DNA of 18,944 nucleotides, from assembly GCA_038215555.1 (NCBI GenBank), contig JBBQQT010000059.1, positions 1-18,944 of the forward strand, given 5' to 3'. A program made the translations under genes and the position numbers. Below the pieces are notes generated by a model, which saw only the letters and a program-made list of their open reading frames with translations, searched no databases and had not been told where the DNA came from. This stretch comes from PFJX01 sp038215555 (GTDB taxonomy: Bacteria; Pseudomonadota; Gammaproteobacteria; Burkholderiales; Thiobacillaceae). Below, one piece after another: positions 6,661-14,779 of this stretch (its first letter is position 1; the number at the start of each line of letters is the position of its first letter).

Positions 6661-8550
6661 TTGAATAATCTTTTCAAAAATGTCGGTATCTGGCTGATTA
6701 TTGCGCTGGTGCTGATGACGGTCTTCAACCAGTTCAACACGCGTCAAACCGTGCAGTCGCAGATCGACTATTCGACCTTCATCGAGCAGGTGCGGCAGGG
6801 CCAGGTCGCCAAGGTCACCATCGAGAACCACGTCCTGCGCGGCGTCGGCGTCGATGGTCGGCGCTTCACCACCTATGCGCCGTCGGATCCGTGGCTGGTG
6901 TCCGATCTGCTCAAGGCCGGCGTGCAGGTTGAGGCCAAGCCGGAAGAGCAACCATCGATGCTGATGAGCATTTTCGTATCGTGGTTCCCGATGTTGCTGC
7001 TGATCGGCGTCTGGGTATTTTTCATGCGCCAGATGCAGGGCGGCGGCAAGGGGGGGGCGTTCTCGTTCGGCAAGAGCAAGGCGCGTCTGCTTGATCAGGA
7101 CAGCAATCTGGTCACCTTTGCTGATGTTGCCGGCTGTGATGAAGCCAAGGAAGAAGTCGGCGAACTGGTCGAATTCCTGCGTGATCCTTCGCGCTTCCAG
7201 AAATTGGGCGGCCGGATTCCGCGCGGCGTGCTGATGGTGGGTTCGCCGGGTACCGGCAAGACGCTGTTGGCCAAGTCGATTGCCGGCGAAGCGAAGGTTC
7301 CGTTCTTCTCGATTTCAGGTTCTGACTTTGTCGAAATGTTTGTCGGCGTCGGTGCGGCTCGGGTGCGCGACATGTTCGAACAGGCCAAGAAGCAATCGCC
7401 GTGCATCATCTTCATCGATGAAATCGACGCGGTCGGCCGTCAACGCGGTGCCGGCATGGGCGGCGGCAACGATGAACGCGAGCAGACCTTGAACCAGTTG
7501 CTGGTGGAAATGGATGGTTTTGAAGCGAACGTCGGCGTCATCGTCATCGCCGCCACCAACCGCCCGGACGTGCTCGACCCGGCGTTGTTGCGTCCTGGTC
7601 GTTTCGACCGCCAAGTGGTGGTGCCGTTGCCGGACATTCGCGGTCGTGAGCAGATTCTGTTGGTCCACATGCGCAAGGTGCCGATGTCGCAGGACGTCAA
7701 GGCCGACATCATCGCGCGCGGCACGCCCGGTTTTTCCGGCGCCGACCTGGCCAATCTGGTCAACGAGGCTGCGCTGTTCGCCGCCCGCTCCAACAAGCGC
7801 GTGGTCGATATGGAAGATTTCGAGCGTGCCAAGGACAAGATCATGATGGGTGCCGAACGCCGCTCGATGATCATGCCGGAAGAAGAGCGCAAGAACACCG
7901 CGTATCACGAATCCGGCCATGCCGTGGTCGCCAAGTTGATGCCGAAGACCGATCCCGTGCACAAAGTCACCATCATTCCGCGTGGACGCGCGTTGGGTGT
8001 CACCATGCAGTTGCCGATGGAAGATCGCTACAGCCAGGACCGCATACGTCTGATGTCGACCATTGCCGTGCTGTTTGGCGGCCGGATTGCCGAAGAGTTG
8101 TTCATGAACCAGATGACCACCGGCGCTTCCAACGACTTTCAGCGCGCTACTGATCTGGCGCGTCGGATGGTGACCCAGTGGGGCATGTCCGATGCGCTGG
8201 GACCAATGGTCTACGGTGAGGAGGAAGGTGAAATTTTCCTTGGTCGCTCGGTCACCACGCACAAGAGCGTGTCGGAAGAAACCATGCGCAAGGTGGATGA
8301 GGAAGTTCGCCGCATCATCGATCAGCAATATGCGCTGGCGCGCAAGACGCTGGAAGAGAATCGCGACAAGGTGGAGCGGATGACGCGTGCGCTTCTGGAA
8401 TGGGAAACCATCGACTCCGTGCAGATCGACGCCATCATGGCCGGCGAAGAGCCGCATCCGCCGAAGCCGGTGACGCCGCCTGTCAGCAGCGCCAGCAATC
8501 TGCCGCCGAGTGCGCCGGCGCCTACCACCACCCCTGCGGAAGAGGCTTGA
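6661..8550 (+). CDS. ftsH: ATP-dependent zinc metalloprotease FtsH
   Basis: A membrane-anchored AAA+ protease that forms hexamers and degrades misassembled membrane proteins and regulatory proteins. In 629 residues it shows: transmembrane segment 1 (about 4-24), a periplasmic domain, segment 2 (about 101-121), Walker A GSPGTGKT (194-201), Walker B IIFIDE with D253/E254, the second region of homology (ATNRPDVLDPALLRPGRFDR), and the zinc site HESGH (416-420, catalytic E417) with probable third ligand D492 in GASND. Walker A has Ser where most homologues have Pro (GPPGTGKT), a mild variation. The C-terminal ~30 residues are Pro/Ala/Thr-rich and probably disordered. The TTG start is supported by AAGGAG and by the family N-terminus (MNNLFKNVGIWL). 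It lies downstream of rlmE and ends at a strong terminator. Confidence 0.98.
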   Translation: MNNLFKNVGIWLIIALVLMTVFNQFNTRQTVQSQIDYSTFIEQVRQGQVAKVTIENHVLRGVGVDGRRFTTYAPSDPWLVSDLLKAGVQVEAKPEEQPSMLMSIFVSWFPMLLLIGVWVFFMRQMQGGGKGGAFSFGKSKARLLDQDSNLVTFADVAGCDEAKEEVGELVEFLRDPSRFQKLGGRIPRGVLMVGSPGTGKTLLAKSIAGEAKVPFFSISGSDFVEMFVGVGAARVRDMFEQAKKQSPCIIFIDEIDAVGRQRGAGMGGGNDEREQTLNQLLVEMDGFEANVGVIVIAATNRPDVLDPALLRPGRFDRQVVVPLPDIRGREQILLVHMRKVPMSQDVKADIIARGTPGFSGADLANLVNEAALFAARSNKRVVDMEDFERAKDKIMMGAERRSMIMPEEERKNTAYHESGHAVVAKLMPKTDPVHKVTIIPRGRALGVTMQLPMEDRYSQDRIRLMSTIAVLFGGRIAEELFMNQMTTGASNDFQRATDLARRMVTQWGMSDALGPMVYGEEEGEIFLGRSVTTHKSVSEETMRKVDEEVRRIIDQQYALARKTLEENRDKVERMTRALLEWETIDSVQIDAIMAGEEPHPPKPVTPPVSSASNLPPSAPAPTTTPAEEA

Positions 8551-8571
8551 TCCGCTGAATGTGGCATGCAA

Positions 8572-8605
8572 GATCAGGGGCGGCTTTTGCCGCCCCTGAT
8601 CATTT
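8572..8605 (+). terminator. Hairpin terminator after ftsH
   Basis: A perfect 13-bp stem (GATCAGGGGCGGC at 8572-8584 with its complement at 8589-8601) has a TTTT loop and is followed by ATTTC. The U-tract is short, so some read-through into folP is possible. Confidence 0.8.
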
Positions 8606-8612
8606 CTGCAAT

Positions 8613-8632
8613 GTGCCTGAGCGTGCCTGAGT
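8613..8632 (+). repeat. Tandem 10-base repeat before folP
   Basis: GTGCCTGAGC is followed at once by GTGCCTGAGT (9 of 10 identical), in the short gap between the ftsH terminator and folP. It may be simple slippage; no function is evident. Confidence 0.6.
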
Positions 8633-8643
8633 GTCTATATTCC

Positions 8644-9486
8644 ATGTCTTATTTTCAATGCGGGCGTTATTCCTTTCCTTTGTCGCAGCCCTTGGTAATG
8701 GGCATCGTCAACGTCACCCCGGACTCCTTTTCCGATGGCGGACATTATTTTTCGACTGAACGTGCGATTGAACACGGCCTGAAATTGAAGGCCGAGGGCG
8801 CCGACCTGCTCGACATCGGTGGCGAATCGACGCGTCCCGGCAGTGCGCCAGTCAGCGTCGAGGCGGAAATCGCCCGCGTGATCCCGGTGATTGAAGGCTT
8901 GCGCGGTGCCGATATCGCCCTCTCAGTCGACACCATGAAGCCCGAAGTGATGCGCGCCGCGCTGGCCGTTGGCGCCGACATGATCAACGATGTACAGGGT
9001 CTGGAGGCCGCGGGTGCTTTGGCTGCGGTGGCCGATTCCGATTGCGGCTTATGCGTCATGCACATGCGCGGCATGCCGGTGGATATGCAAAAAGATCCGG
9101 CTTATGGGGAAGTCGTTGCTGATGTCACCATTTATCTGCAACAGAGACTGGCTGCCGCGCAAACAGCAGGGATTGATCTCCAGCGCATCTTGATCGACCC
9201 AGGTTTCGGTTTTGGCAAGACGTTGGCGCACAACCTCGCATTATTCAAGAACCTTGCTCAATTGGCCGATATCGCGCCAGTCCTGGTTGGCGTGTCGCGC
9301 AAATCATTTCTCGGCAGCCTCACCGGACGCTCCACGCAAGATCGCCTTTTGCCCAGCGTCATCGCGGCATTGCTGGCCATACAGGGCGGGGCTTATGTGG
9401 TGCGGGTGCATGATGTGCGGGAAACGGTGGAAGCCATGCGGCTGTGCCAGGAATTAACAGATCATCAATTGGGAGTAAGACAATGA
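8644..9486 (+). CDS. folP: Dihydropteroate synthase
   Basis: FolP condenses p-aminobenzoate with 6-hydroxymethyl-dihydropterin diphosphate to give dihydropteroate, the sulfonamide-sensitive step of folate synthesis. The TIM-barrel protein shows the family signatures MGIVNVTPDSFSDGG (diphosphate loop), DIGGESTRPGS, SVDTMKPEV, INDVQG, LIDPGFGFGKT, GVSRKSFLG and the C-terminal RVHDV. The start at 8644 gives 280 aa and the N-terminus MSYFQCGRYSFPLSQPLVMG, like betaproteobacterial relatives. The open frame extends upstream to near 8566, but that part overlaps the terminator hairpin. The Shine-Dalgarno is weak. The stop codon overlaps the glmM start (ATGA). Confidence 0.95.
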   Translation: MSYFQCGRYSFPLSQPLVMGIVNVTPDSFSDGGHYFSTERAIEHGLKLKAEGADLLDIGGESTRPGSAPVSVEAEIARVIPVIEGLRGADIALSVDTMKPEVMRAALAVGADMINDVQGLEAAGALAAVADSDCGLCVMHMRGMPVDMQKDPAYGEVVADVTIYLQQRLAAAQTAGIDLQRILIDPGFGFGKTLAHNLALFKNLAQLADIAPVLVGVSRKSFLGSLTGRSTQDRLLPSVIAALLAIQGGAYVVRVHDVRETVEAMRLCQELTDHQLGVRQ

Positions 9487-10844
9487 GCAGAAAGTATTTC
9501 GGCACCGATGGCGTGCGCGGCAAAGTTGGCGATGAGCCGATTACACCGGATTTCGCCATGCGACTTGGATACGCTGCCGGCAAGGTGCTGGTGGCGGCCG
9601 AGCATGATGCGTTGCACGGCGAACATCCCGCCGTACTGATCGGCAAGGACACGCGAATATCCGGCTATATGCTCGAATCGGCTTTGCAGGCCGGGTTGAC
9701 GGCCGCCGGTGTCGATGTGCGGTTGACCGGGCCGATGCCCACCCCCGGTGTGGCGTATTTGACACGAGCACTGCGTTTGCAGGCCGGCGTGGTGATTTCC
9801 GCCTCACATAATCCGTATGAAGATAACGGCATCAAATTTTTCTCCGCGCGGGGCGCCAAGCTGCCGGACGAGGTCGAATTGGCGATCGAGGCTGCGCTCG
9901 ATCAGCCGATGAAGACCGCTTCATCCAAGCAACTGGGTCGCGTCAAGCGAGTGGAAGCCGCTGCTGCGCGTTATATCGAATTCTGCAAGAGCACGTTCCC
10001 CACCGACATGGACCTGCGCGGCATGCGCATCGTCGTCGATTGCGCCAACGGCGCTGGCTATCACATCGCGCCGCATGTCTTTCACGAACTCGGCGCCGAT
10101 GTCATCGCCATCGGCAACGAGCCGAACGGTTTCAATATCAACAAGGAATGCGGCGCCACCCATACCGACACCCTGTCGCGCGCGGTGCGCAAAAATCGCG
10201 CCGATGTCGGCATCGCGCTGGATGGCGATGGCGATCGGCTGATGATGAGCGATGCCAGCGGTGTAGTGATGGATGGCGACAAACTGATCTACGCCATCGC
10301 TCGCTATCGCAAGGAAAGCGGGCAACAGTTGGGCGGCGTGGTCGGCACCCTGATGACCAACTTGGGCGCTGAGCTGGCTTTGAAAGCGTTGGGCTGCGAA
10401 TTCAAACGCGCCAATGTCGGCGACCGCTATGTGCTCGAGCTCATGCAGAAGAACGGCTGGCTGCTCGGTGGCGAGGCCTCAGGCCACATCCTTTGCCTGG
10501 ACAAACACACCACTGGCGATGGCATCGTGTCCGCGCTGCAAGTGCTGGCGGCGTTGCGCGGCACCGGTCGTTCATTGGCTGAGTACACTCGCGATTGCCC
10601 CGCCTATCCGCAGATTCTGCTCAACGTGCGCGTCGCTCGAGGTTTCAAGACCGATGGTCATGCCGGCGTGGCGCAGGCGGTGGCGGAGGTCGAGGCTGAA
10701 TTGGGCGATACCGGTCGGGTGGTGCTGCGTGCCTCCGGTACCGAGCCGCTGATTCGGGTCATGGTAGAAGGCCGCGATGAAGCGCAGGTGCGGCGCACCG
10801 CCGATCACATCGCCGATGCGGTGCGCCTGGCAGCAGAGGTGTAA
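9483..10844 (+). CDS. glmM: Phosphoglucosamine mutase
   Basis: GlmM interconverts glucosamine-6-phosphate and glucosamine-1-phosphate for UDP-GlcNAc, the precursor of peptidoglycan and lipid A. The 453-residue protein has the four alpha-D-phosphohexomutase domains: KYFGTDGVRG at the N-terminus, the phosphorylated serine loop ISASHNP with S108, the metal loop DGDGDR (247-252), the sugar-binding GEASGH (330-335), and the C-terminal phosphate-binding RASGTEPLIRVMVEG. The ATG at 9483 overlaps the folP stop, with GGGAG seven bases upstream inside folP. The folP-glmM pair is widely conserved. No good U-tract terminator follows; the next interval is the pstS promoter region. Confidence 0.97.
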   Translation: MSRKYFGTDGVRGKVGDEPITPDFAMRLGYAAGKVLVAAEHDALHGEHPAVLIGKDTRISGYMLESALQAGLTAAGVDVRLTGPMPTPGVAYLTRALRLQAGVVISASHNPYEDNGIKFFSARGAKLPDEVELAIEAALDQPMKTASSKQLGRVKRVEAAAARYIEFCKSTFPTDMDLRGMRIVVDCANGAGYHIAPHVFHELGADVIAIGNEPNGFNINKECGATHTDTLSRAVRKNRADVGIALDGDGDRLMMSDASGVVMDGDKLIYAIARYRKESGQQLGGVVGTLMTNLGAELALKALGCEFKRANVGDRYVLELMQKNGWLLGGEASGHILCLDKHTTGDGIVSALQVLAALRGTGRSLAEYTRDCPAYPQILLNVRVARGFKTDGHAGVAQAVAEVEAELGDTGRVVLRASGTEPLIRVMVEGRDEAQVRRTADHIADAVRLAAEV

Positions 10845-10866
10845 GGGTTGAAAGAGTTGAAAGGAA

Positions 10867-10895
10867 TGTGACGAGGATTTATTACAATCGTCACA
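10867..10895 (+). repeat. Inverted repeat in the pstS upstream region (outer)
   Basis: TGTGACGA (10867-10874) and TCGTCACA (10888-10895) are perfect complements separated by 13 bases. The right arm overlaps the Pho-box-like repeat. It could be an operator; the long spacer makes it a poor terminator for glmM. Confidence 0.55.
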
Positions 10896-10907
10896 AGCTT
10901 GTAATAA
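10879..10907 (+). repeat. Inverted repeat in the pstS upstream region (inner)
   Basis: TTATTACAA (10879-10887) and TTGTAATAA (10899-10907) are perfect 9-base complements around an 11-base centre. They interlock with the outer inverted repeat and cover the Pho-box-like sequence. The palindrome ACAAGCTTGT (10893-10902) is nested inside. Confidence 0.55.
10888..10905 (+). promoter_or_regulatory. Candidate Pho box (PhoB site) for pstS
   Basis: Two seven-base half-sites with an 11-base period, TCGTCAC-AAGC-TTGTAAT, resemble the PhoB consensus CTGTCAT-N4-CTGTCAT (4 and 5 of 7 matches, counted by eye). The site is 60 bases before the pstS start. A weak -10-like TAAGCT (10916-10921) lies ten bases after it, the spacing seen in Pho promoters, where PhoB replaces a -35 element. 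Location before pstS supports the call; the match itself is modest. Confidence 0.45.
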
Positions 10908-10964
10908 TCAACAGATAAGCTGCGCTGGTCATTAACTGAAGACGCAACTGTCTGGAGATTGAAT

Positions 10965-11981
10965 ATGAATACCCAACGTACCCTGCTGAAAATGTCCACC
11001 CTGGCTGCCGCCATGTCGCTGAGTCTGTCCGCCCTGGCGGTCGATATCACCGGCGCTGGCGCGACCTTCCCCTACGCTGTCTACACCAAGTGGGCCGAAG
11101 CCTTCAAAGGTGCAACTGGTGATCAGGTCAACTACCAGGGCATCGGTTCTTCTGGTGGCATCAAGCAGATCAAGGCCAAGACGGTTGATTTTGGTGGGAC
11201 CGATGCTCCCCTGAAGGAAGAGGAACTCGATGCGGCCAAGATGATTCAGGTTCCGACCGTGATGGGCGGTGTAACGATCGTGATGAACGTGCCCGGCATC
11301 GAATCCGGCAAGTTGAAACTGGATGGCTCGACAGCAGCCGATATTTTCCGTGGTGCGATCAAGAAGTGGAATGATCCCGCTATCGCCAAGCTGAACCCAG
11401 GCGTCAAGTTGCCTGATGTGGCCGTCACTGTGGCGCATCGCTCCGATGGTTCTGGTACCACCTTCGCCTTCTCCAACTACTTGGCCAAGCAGTCGATGGC
11501 ATTCAGGCGCGATGTTGGCGCTGGCACCACTGTCAACTGGCCGGCCAATGGTGTCGGTGGCAAGGGAAACCCCGGTGTGGCCGCGAATGTGCAGAAGATC
11601 AGCGGCACCATCGGCTATGTCGATATCGCTGATGCGATGAAGAACAAGATGGACTTTGTCGCGTTGAAGAACAAGGCCGGCAACTACATCGTGCCAAATC
11701 AGGGGTCTGTCGCTGATGCCGCCGCCGGCGCCAACTTCAAGGTCAAGGGCATGGCCCCCGATCTGCTCGACCAAGGCCACAAGAATGCCTGGCCGATCAC
11801 CAGTGCAACCTACATCCTGGCCTATGAAAAGGGTTCGGATGCTGCCAAGCAGAAAGGTGTCGTCGACTTCATCACCTGGTCGCTGAACAATGGCCAGAAG
11901 ATGGCTGAAGAACTGGGCTTTGTGCCGCTTCCCGCCAATGTGGTGAAGATGGTTGAAGCCGAAATGAAGAACATCAAGTAA
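10965..11981 (+). CDS. pstS: Phosphate ABC transporter periplasmic binding protein PstS
   Basis: PstS captures phosphate in the periplasm and delivers it to PstC/PstA. The 338-residue precursor has a Sec signal peptide (basic start MNTQRTLLKM, hydrophobic core, probable cleavage after ALA at residue 25). The mature protein begins VDITGAGATFPYAVY and shows the phosphate-binding segments GIGSSGGI, DFGGTDAPL and HRSDGSGTT. The ATG at 10965 has GGAG seven bases upstream; an in-frame TTG two codons earlier is less likely. It is the first gene of pstSCAB. The upstream Pho-box-like repeat suggests phosphate-starvation control. The hairpin after it probably lets PstS be made in excess over the membrane subunits. 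Confidence 0.97.
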   Translation: MNTQRTLLKMSTLAAAMSLSLSALAVDITGAGATFPYAVYTKWAEAFKGATGDQVNYQGIGSSGGIKQIKAKTVDFGGTDAPLKEEELDAAKMIQVPTVMGGVTIVMNVPGIESGKLKLDGSTAADIFRGAIKKWNDPAIAKLNPGVKLPDVAVTVAHRSDGSGTTFAFSNYLAKQSMAFRRDVGAGTTVNWPANGVGGKGNPGVAANVQKISGTIGYVDIADAMKNKMDFVALKNKAGNYIVPNQGSVADAAAGANFKVKGMAPDLLDQGHKNAWPITSATYILAYEKGSDAAKQKGVVDFITWSLNNGQKMAEELGFVPLPANVVKMVEAEMKNIK

Positions 11982-11995
11982 GACTTGTTTGAACC

Positions 11996-12031
11996 GTTCG
12001 GGCGCGGCGTTTTACCGCGCCCGAACTTTCT
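11996..12031 (+). terminator. Hairpin between pstS and pstC (attenuating or mRNA-stabilising)
   Basis: A perfect 12-bp GC-rich stem (11996-12007 with 12015-12026) has the loop CGTTTTA and is followed by TTTCTTC. Lying inside the operon, it more likely gives partial termination or protects the pstS mRNA 3' end, yielding more PstS than PstCAB. The interval has no obvious new promoter. Confidence 0.7.
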
Positions 12032-12097
12032 TCGGAAGCCTCTTTGTCTGACAAGGGGATTTCCGCAGAAAATTTAATCCGATCAGGAAATATCGCC

Positions 12098-13069
12098 ATG
12101 AGCGAAGCGACAACCCAGATAGACCTGCATGCCCAGCAGGTCAAGAAATTCAAACTTCAGGACATGTTCTTCCATCAGGTTACCCTGGTGTTCGCTGCCA
12201 TTGTGCTGGCGGCTTTGGTTGGTATTCTGATTTCGTTGGCGATCGAGGCGATGCCGGCGTTCCGGGAATTCGGCCCGGCATTCATCTGGACCAATGTCTG
12301 GAACGTGCCGGAAGACCAGTACGGCGCGTTGAGCGCAATCTATGGCACGGTGATGACTTCGATCATCGCGCTGGTCATCGCCGTGCCAGTCAGCTTCGGT
12401 ATCGCCTTGTTTCTGACTGAAACCTGTCCGACCTGGTTGCGCCGGCCGCTCGGCACTGCGATCGAATTGCTCGCCGGCGTGCCTTCCATCATCTACGGTA
12501 TCTGGGGCCTGTTTGTATTCGCGCCGCTGTTTGCCGAACATGTACAACCGCATATTCAGGCACTGGTGGGCGATACCCCGATTATCAGTGGTTGGTTCGC
12601 TGGCCCGCCTATCGGCATCGGCATCCTGACCGCCGGTATCGTGTTGGCGCTGATGGTGATTCCGTTTGTTGCCTCGGTCATGCGTGATGTGTTCGAGACC
12701 GTACCGCCGCAATTGAAAGAGTCGGCGTATGGCGTCGGTTGCACCACCTGGGAAGTGGTTACCAACGTTGTGCTGCCTTACACACGGGTTGGCGTCATCG
12801 GCGGCATCATGCTGGGCCTCGGTCGCGCCTTGGGTGAAACGATGGCGGTCACCTTCGTGATCGGCAATGCCAACCGGATTGTCGGCAGCCTGTTTTCGCC
12901 AGGCACCTCGATTGCCTCGACACTGGCCAACGAGTTCGGTGAAGCCGCTCCCGGCCTGCACATTTCGTCCTTGTTCGCGCTCGGTCTGGTGCTGTTCGTC
13001 ATCACCTTTGTCGTGCTGGCCATTTCGCAATGGCTGATCAAGCGCGGCATCGCCAAACAAGGCAACTAG
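12098..13069 (+). CDS. pstC: Phosphate ABC transporter permease PstC
   Basis: One of the two membrane subunits that form the phosphate channel. The 323-residue protein has a cytoplasmic N-terminus and about six transmembrane segments, beginning near residue 25 (HQVTLVFAAIVLAALVGIL). The permease loop that contacts PstB includes VPPQLKESAYGVGCTTWEVV and the following ALGETMAV. The family segment ELLAGVPSIIYGIWGLFVF is also present. The ATG at 12098 has AGGA about nine bases upstream; the open frame to 12044 adds an atypical 18-residue extension. pstA follows after ten bases. Confidence 0.95.
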   Translation: MSEATTQIDLHAQQVKKFKLQDMFFHQVTLVFAAIVLAALVGILISLAIEAMPAFREFGPAFIWTNVWNVPEDQYGALSAIYGTVMTSIIALVIAVPVSFGIALFLTETCPTWLRRPLGTAIELLAGVPSIIYGIWGLFVFAPLFAEHVQPHIQALVGDTPIISGWFAGPPIGIGILTAGIVLALMVIPFVASVMRDVFETVPPQLKESAYGVGCTTWEVVTNVVLPYTRVGVIGGIMLGLGRALGETMAVTFVIGNANRIVGSLFSPGTSIASTLANEFGEAAPGLHISSLFALGLVLFVITFVVLAISQWLIKRGIAKQGN

Positions 13070-13079
13070 GAGCATCGTC

Positions 13080-13922
13080 ATGCAGCTTTATTCTCGTCGT
13101 CTCCTGACCAATCAAGCCGGAATCGCGCTGTCGATGATCGCGATGGCCTTTGGCCTCGCCGCGTTGCTGTGGATTTTGTGGACGCTGTTCTACAACGGAT
13201 TTTCCGCGCTGAGTTGGGACTTCTTCACCCAGGACACGCCCGCCCCTGGTAGCGAAGGTGGCGGTCTTCGTAATGCGATTGTGGGCAGTCTGATGATCAT
13301 CGGAGTCACGATGGTCGTGTCGACACCGATCGGCATCCTGGCGGGTATTTACCTGGCCGAATTCGGCGCCACTTCCAAATTCGCCGCCACCACTCGTTTC
13401 GTCACCGACATCATGTTGTCAGCGCCGTCCATCGTGGTCGGCCTGTTTGTCTATGCCCTGATGGTGGCGACGCTGGGTGGCTTCTCGGGTTGGGCTGGAT
13501 CGGTGGCTCTCTCGTTGATCGCGATCCCGGTGGTGGTGCGAACCACCGAGAACATGCTGTTGCTGGTGCCCACCGCGTTGCGGGAAGCGGCTTTTGCCGT
13601 TGGAGCACCGCGCTGGCAGGTATCGTTGAAAATCACCTTGCGTGCGGTCCAGGCCGGTGTTGTCACCGGCATCCTGCTCGCCATCGCTCGCGTGATGGGT
13701 GAAACCGCGCCGTTGTTGTTCACTGCCCTGAACAACCAGTTCTTCAGCACCGATATGTCGCAACCGATGGGCAACTTGCCGGTGGTGATCTTCCAGTTCG
13801 CGATGAGTCCGTATGACAACTGGGTCAATCTGGCCTGGGGTGGCGCGCTGTTGATCGCCTTGCTTGTGCTTGGCATCAACATCATTGCGCGTGTCATGTT
13901 CCGTAACAAATCTTCCGCCTGA
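13080..13922 (+). CDS. pstA: Phosphate ABC transporter permease PstA
   Basis: Second channel subunit, 280 aa, with about six transmembrane segments. The first is at about residues 15-38, and a periplasmic loop contains FFTQDTPAPGSEGGG, where PstA proteins typically have a TP-G-GG pattern. The PstB-contacting loop is VPTALREAAFAVGAPRWQVS, followed by ARVMGETAPLLFTA. TAGGAG precedes the ATG closely. It is ten bases after pstC and 41 bases before pstB, in the same operon. A 12-base tandem duplication begins at its stop codon. Confidence 0.95.
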   Translation: MQLYSRRLLTNQAGIALSMIAMAFGLAALLWILWTLFYNGFSALSWDFFTQDTPAPGSEGGGLRNAIVGSLMIIGVTMVVSTPIGILAGIYLAEFGATSKFAATTRFVTDIMLSAPSIVVGLFVYALMVATLGGFSGWAGSVALSLIAIPVVVRTTENMLLLVPTALREAAFAVGAPRWQVSLKITLRAVQAGVVTGILLAIARVMGETAPLLFTALNNQFFSTDMSQPMGNLPVVIFQFAMSPYDNWVNLAWGGALLIALLVLGINIIARVMFRNKSSA

Positions 13923-13943
13923 CGTTCACGCTGACGTTCACGT
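13920..13943 (+). repeat. Tandem 12-base duplication at the pstA stop
   Basis: TGACGTTCACGC is followed at once by TGACGTTCACGT (11 of 12 identical). The first copy supplies the TGA stop of pstA. It looks like a recent small duplication that lengthens the pstA-pstB gap. Confidence 0.75.
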
Positions 13944-13963
13944 TAACCCCCCCGGAGTTCAAT

Positions 13964-14746
13964 ATGTCCGCCCCCAATACCACTGCCGACGGCGATGCGA
14001 TCCTGTCCATCCGAGATCTGAATTTCTATTACGGCAATTTTCGCGGTCTGACCAATGTTTCATTGGATATCGCCAAAAGCCGCGTCACCGCTTTCATTGG
14101 CCCGTCCGGTTGCGGCAAGTCGACCTTGCTGCGCACATTCAATCGCATGTATGACCTTTACCCAGGCCAGCGTGCTGAAGGCCAGATCAATTTTCATGGC
14201 AAGAACCTGCTCGACAAGAAACAGGATGTGAATCTGGTTCGCGCCAAGATCGGCATGGTGTTCCAGAAGCCGACGCCGTTCCCGATGACGATCTACGAAA
14301 ACATTGCGTTTGGTGTTCGTCTTTACGAAAAGTTAAATCAATCGGAAATGAATGACCGCGTCGAATGGGCGCTGCGCAAGGGTGCCATTTGGGAAGAAAC
14401 CAAGGACAAACTGCAACAGAGCGGGCTTTCACTGTCAGGCGGCCAGCAACAACGTCTTTGTATTGCCCGCACCATCGCGGTGAAGCCGGAAGTGGTGCTG
14501 CTGGACGAGCCGACCTCCGCGCTCGACCCGATCTCCACCGCCAAGATCGAAGAGCTGATCAACGAGCTGAAGAACGAATACACCATCGCCATCGTCACCC
14601 ACAATATGCAACAGGCGGCGCGGATTTCCGACTTCACCGCCTTCATGTATCTGGGCGAACTGATCGAATTCGGCAATACCGACAAGCTGTTCGTGAAGCC
14701 GACGCAGAAGCAGACCGAGGATTACATCACCGGCCGATTCGGCTGA
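13964..14746 (+). CDS. pstB: Phosphate ABC transporter ATP-binding protein PstB
   Basis: The cytoplasmic ATPase that powers phosphate import. It is 260 aa with all ABC motifs: Walker A GPSGCGKST (46-54), Q-loop MVFQKPTPFPMTIYEN, signature LSGGQQQR (157-164), Walker B LLDEP with D181/E182, D-loop SALDP, and the H-loop IVTHNMQQ. The insert FNRMYDLYPG after Walker A and the PTPFPMTIYENIAFGVRL stretch are typical of PstB rather than other importers. CCGGAG is placed eight bases before the ATG. It is the last gene of the operon. phoU, which usually follows, is missing; a very strong terminator comes next. Confidence 0.97.
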   Translation: MSAPNTTADGDAILSIRDLNFYYGNFRGLTNVSLDIAKSRVTAFIGPSGCGKSTLLRTFNRMYDLYPGQRAEGQINFHGKNLLDKKQDVNLVRAKIGMVFQKPTPFPMTIYENIAFGVRLYEKLNQSEMNDRVEWALRKGAIWEETKDKLQQSGLSLSGGQQQRLCIARTIAVKPEVVLLDEPTSALDPISTAKIEELINELKNEYTIAIVTHNMQQAARISDFTAFMYLGELIEFGNTDKLFVKPTQKQTEDYITGRFG

Positions 14747-14779
14747 AATTTTCAAATCGGGAAACTCGCGCTTCAGCAA

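Noticed and set aside
7315..8571. 418-codon minus-strand open frame opposite ftsH
   Set aside because: His/Arg-rich composition typical of an antisense shadow; ftsH on the plus strand has every family motif.
8636..8641. TATATT as a -10 element for folP
   Set aside because: It is three bases before the folP start, so the transcript would begin inside the gene, and no -35 match lies at the right spacing.
10867..10895. Inverted repeat TGTGA...TCACA as a CRP site
   Set aside because: CRP sites have six bases between TGTGA and TCACA; here there are 19.
10867..10907. Intrinsic terminator for glmM
   Set aside because: Loops of 11-13 bases, AT-rich inner stem and no U-tract make it weak as a terminator; listed as repeats instead.
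12083..13081. 332-codon minus-strand open frame opposite pstC
   Set aside because: Low-complexity Gln/Asp/Arg/His-rich translation, no domain, fully covered by pstC.
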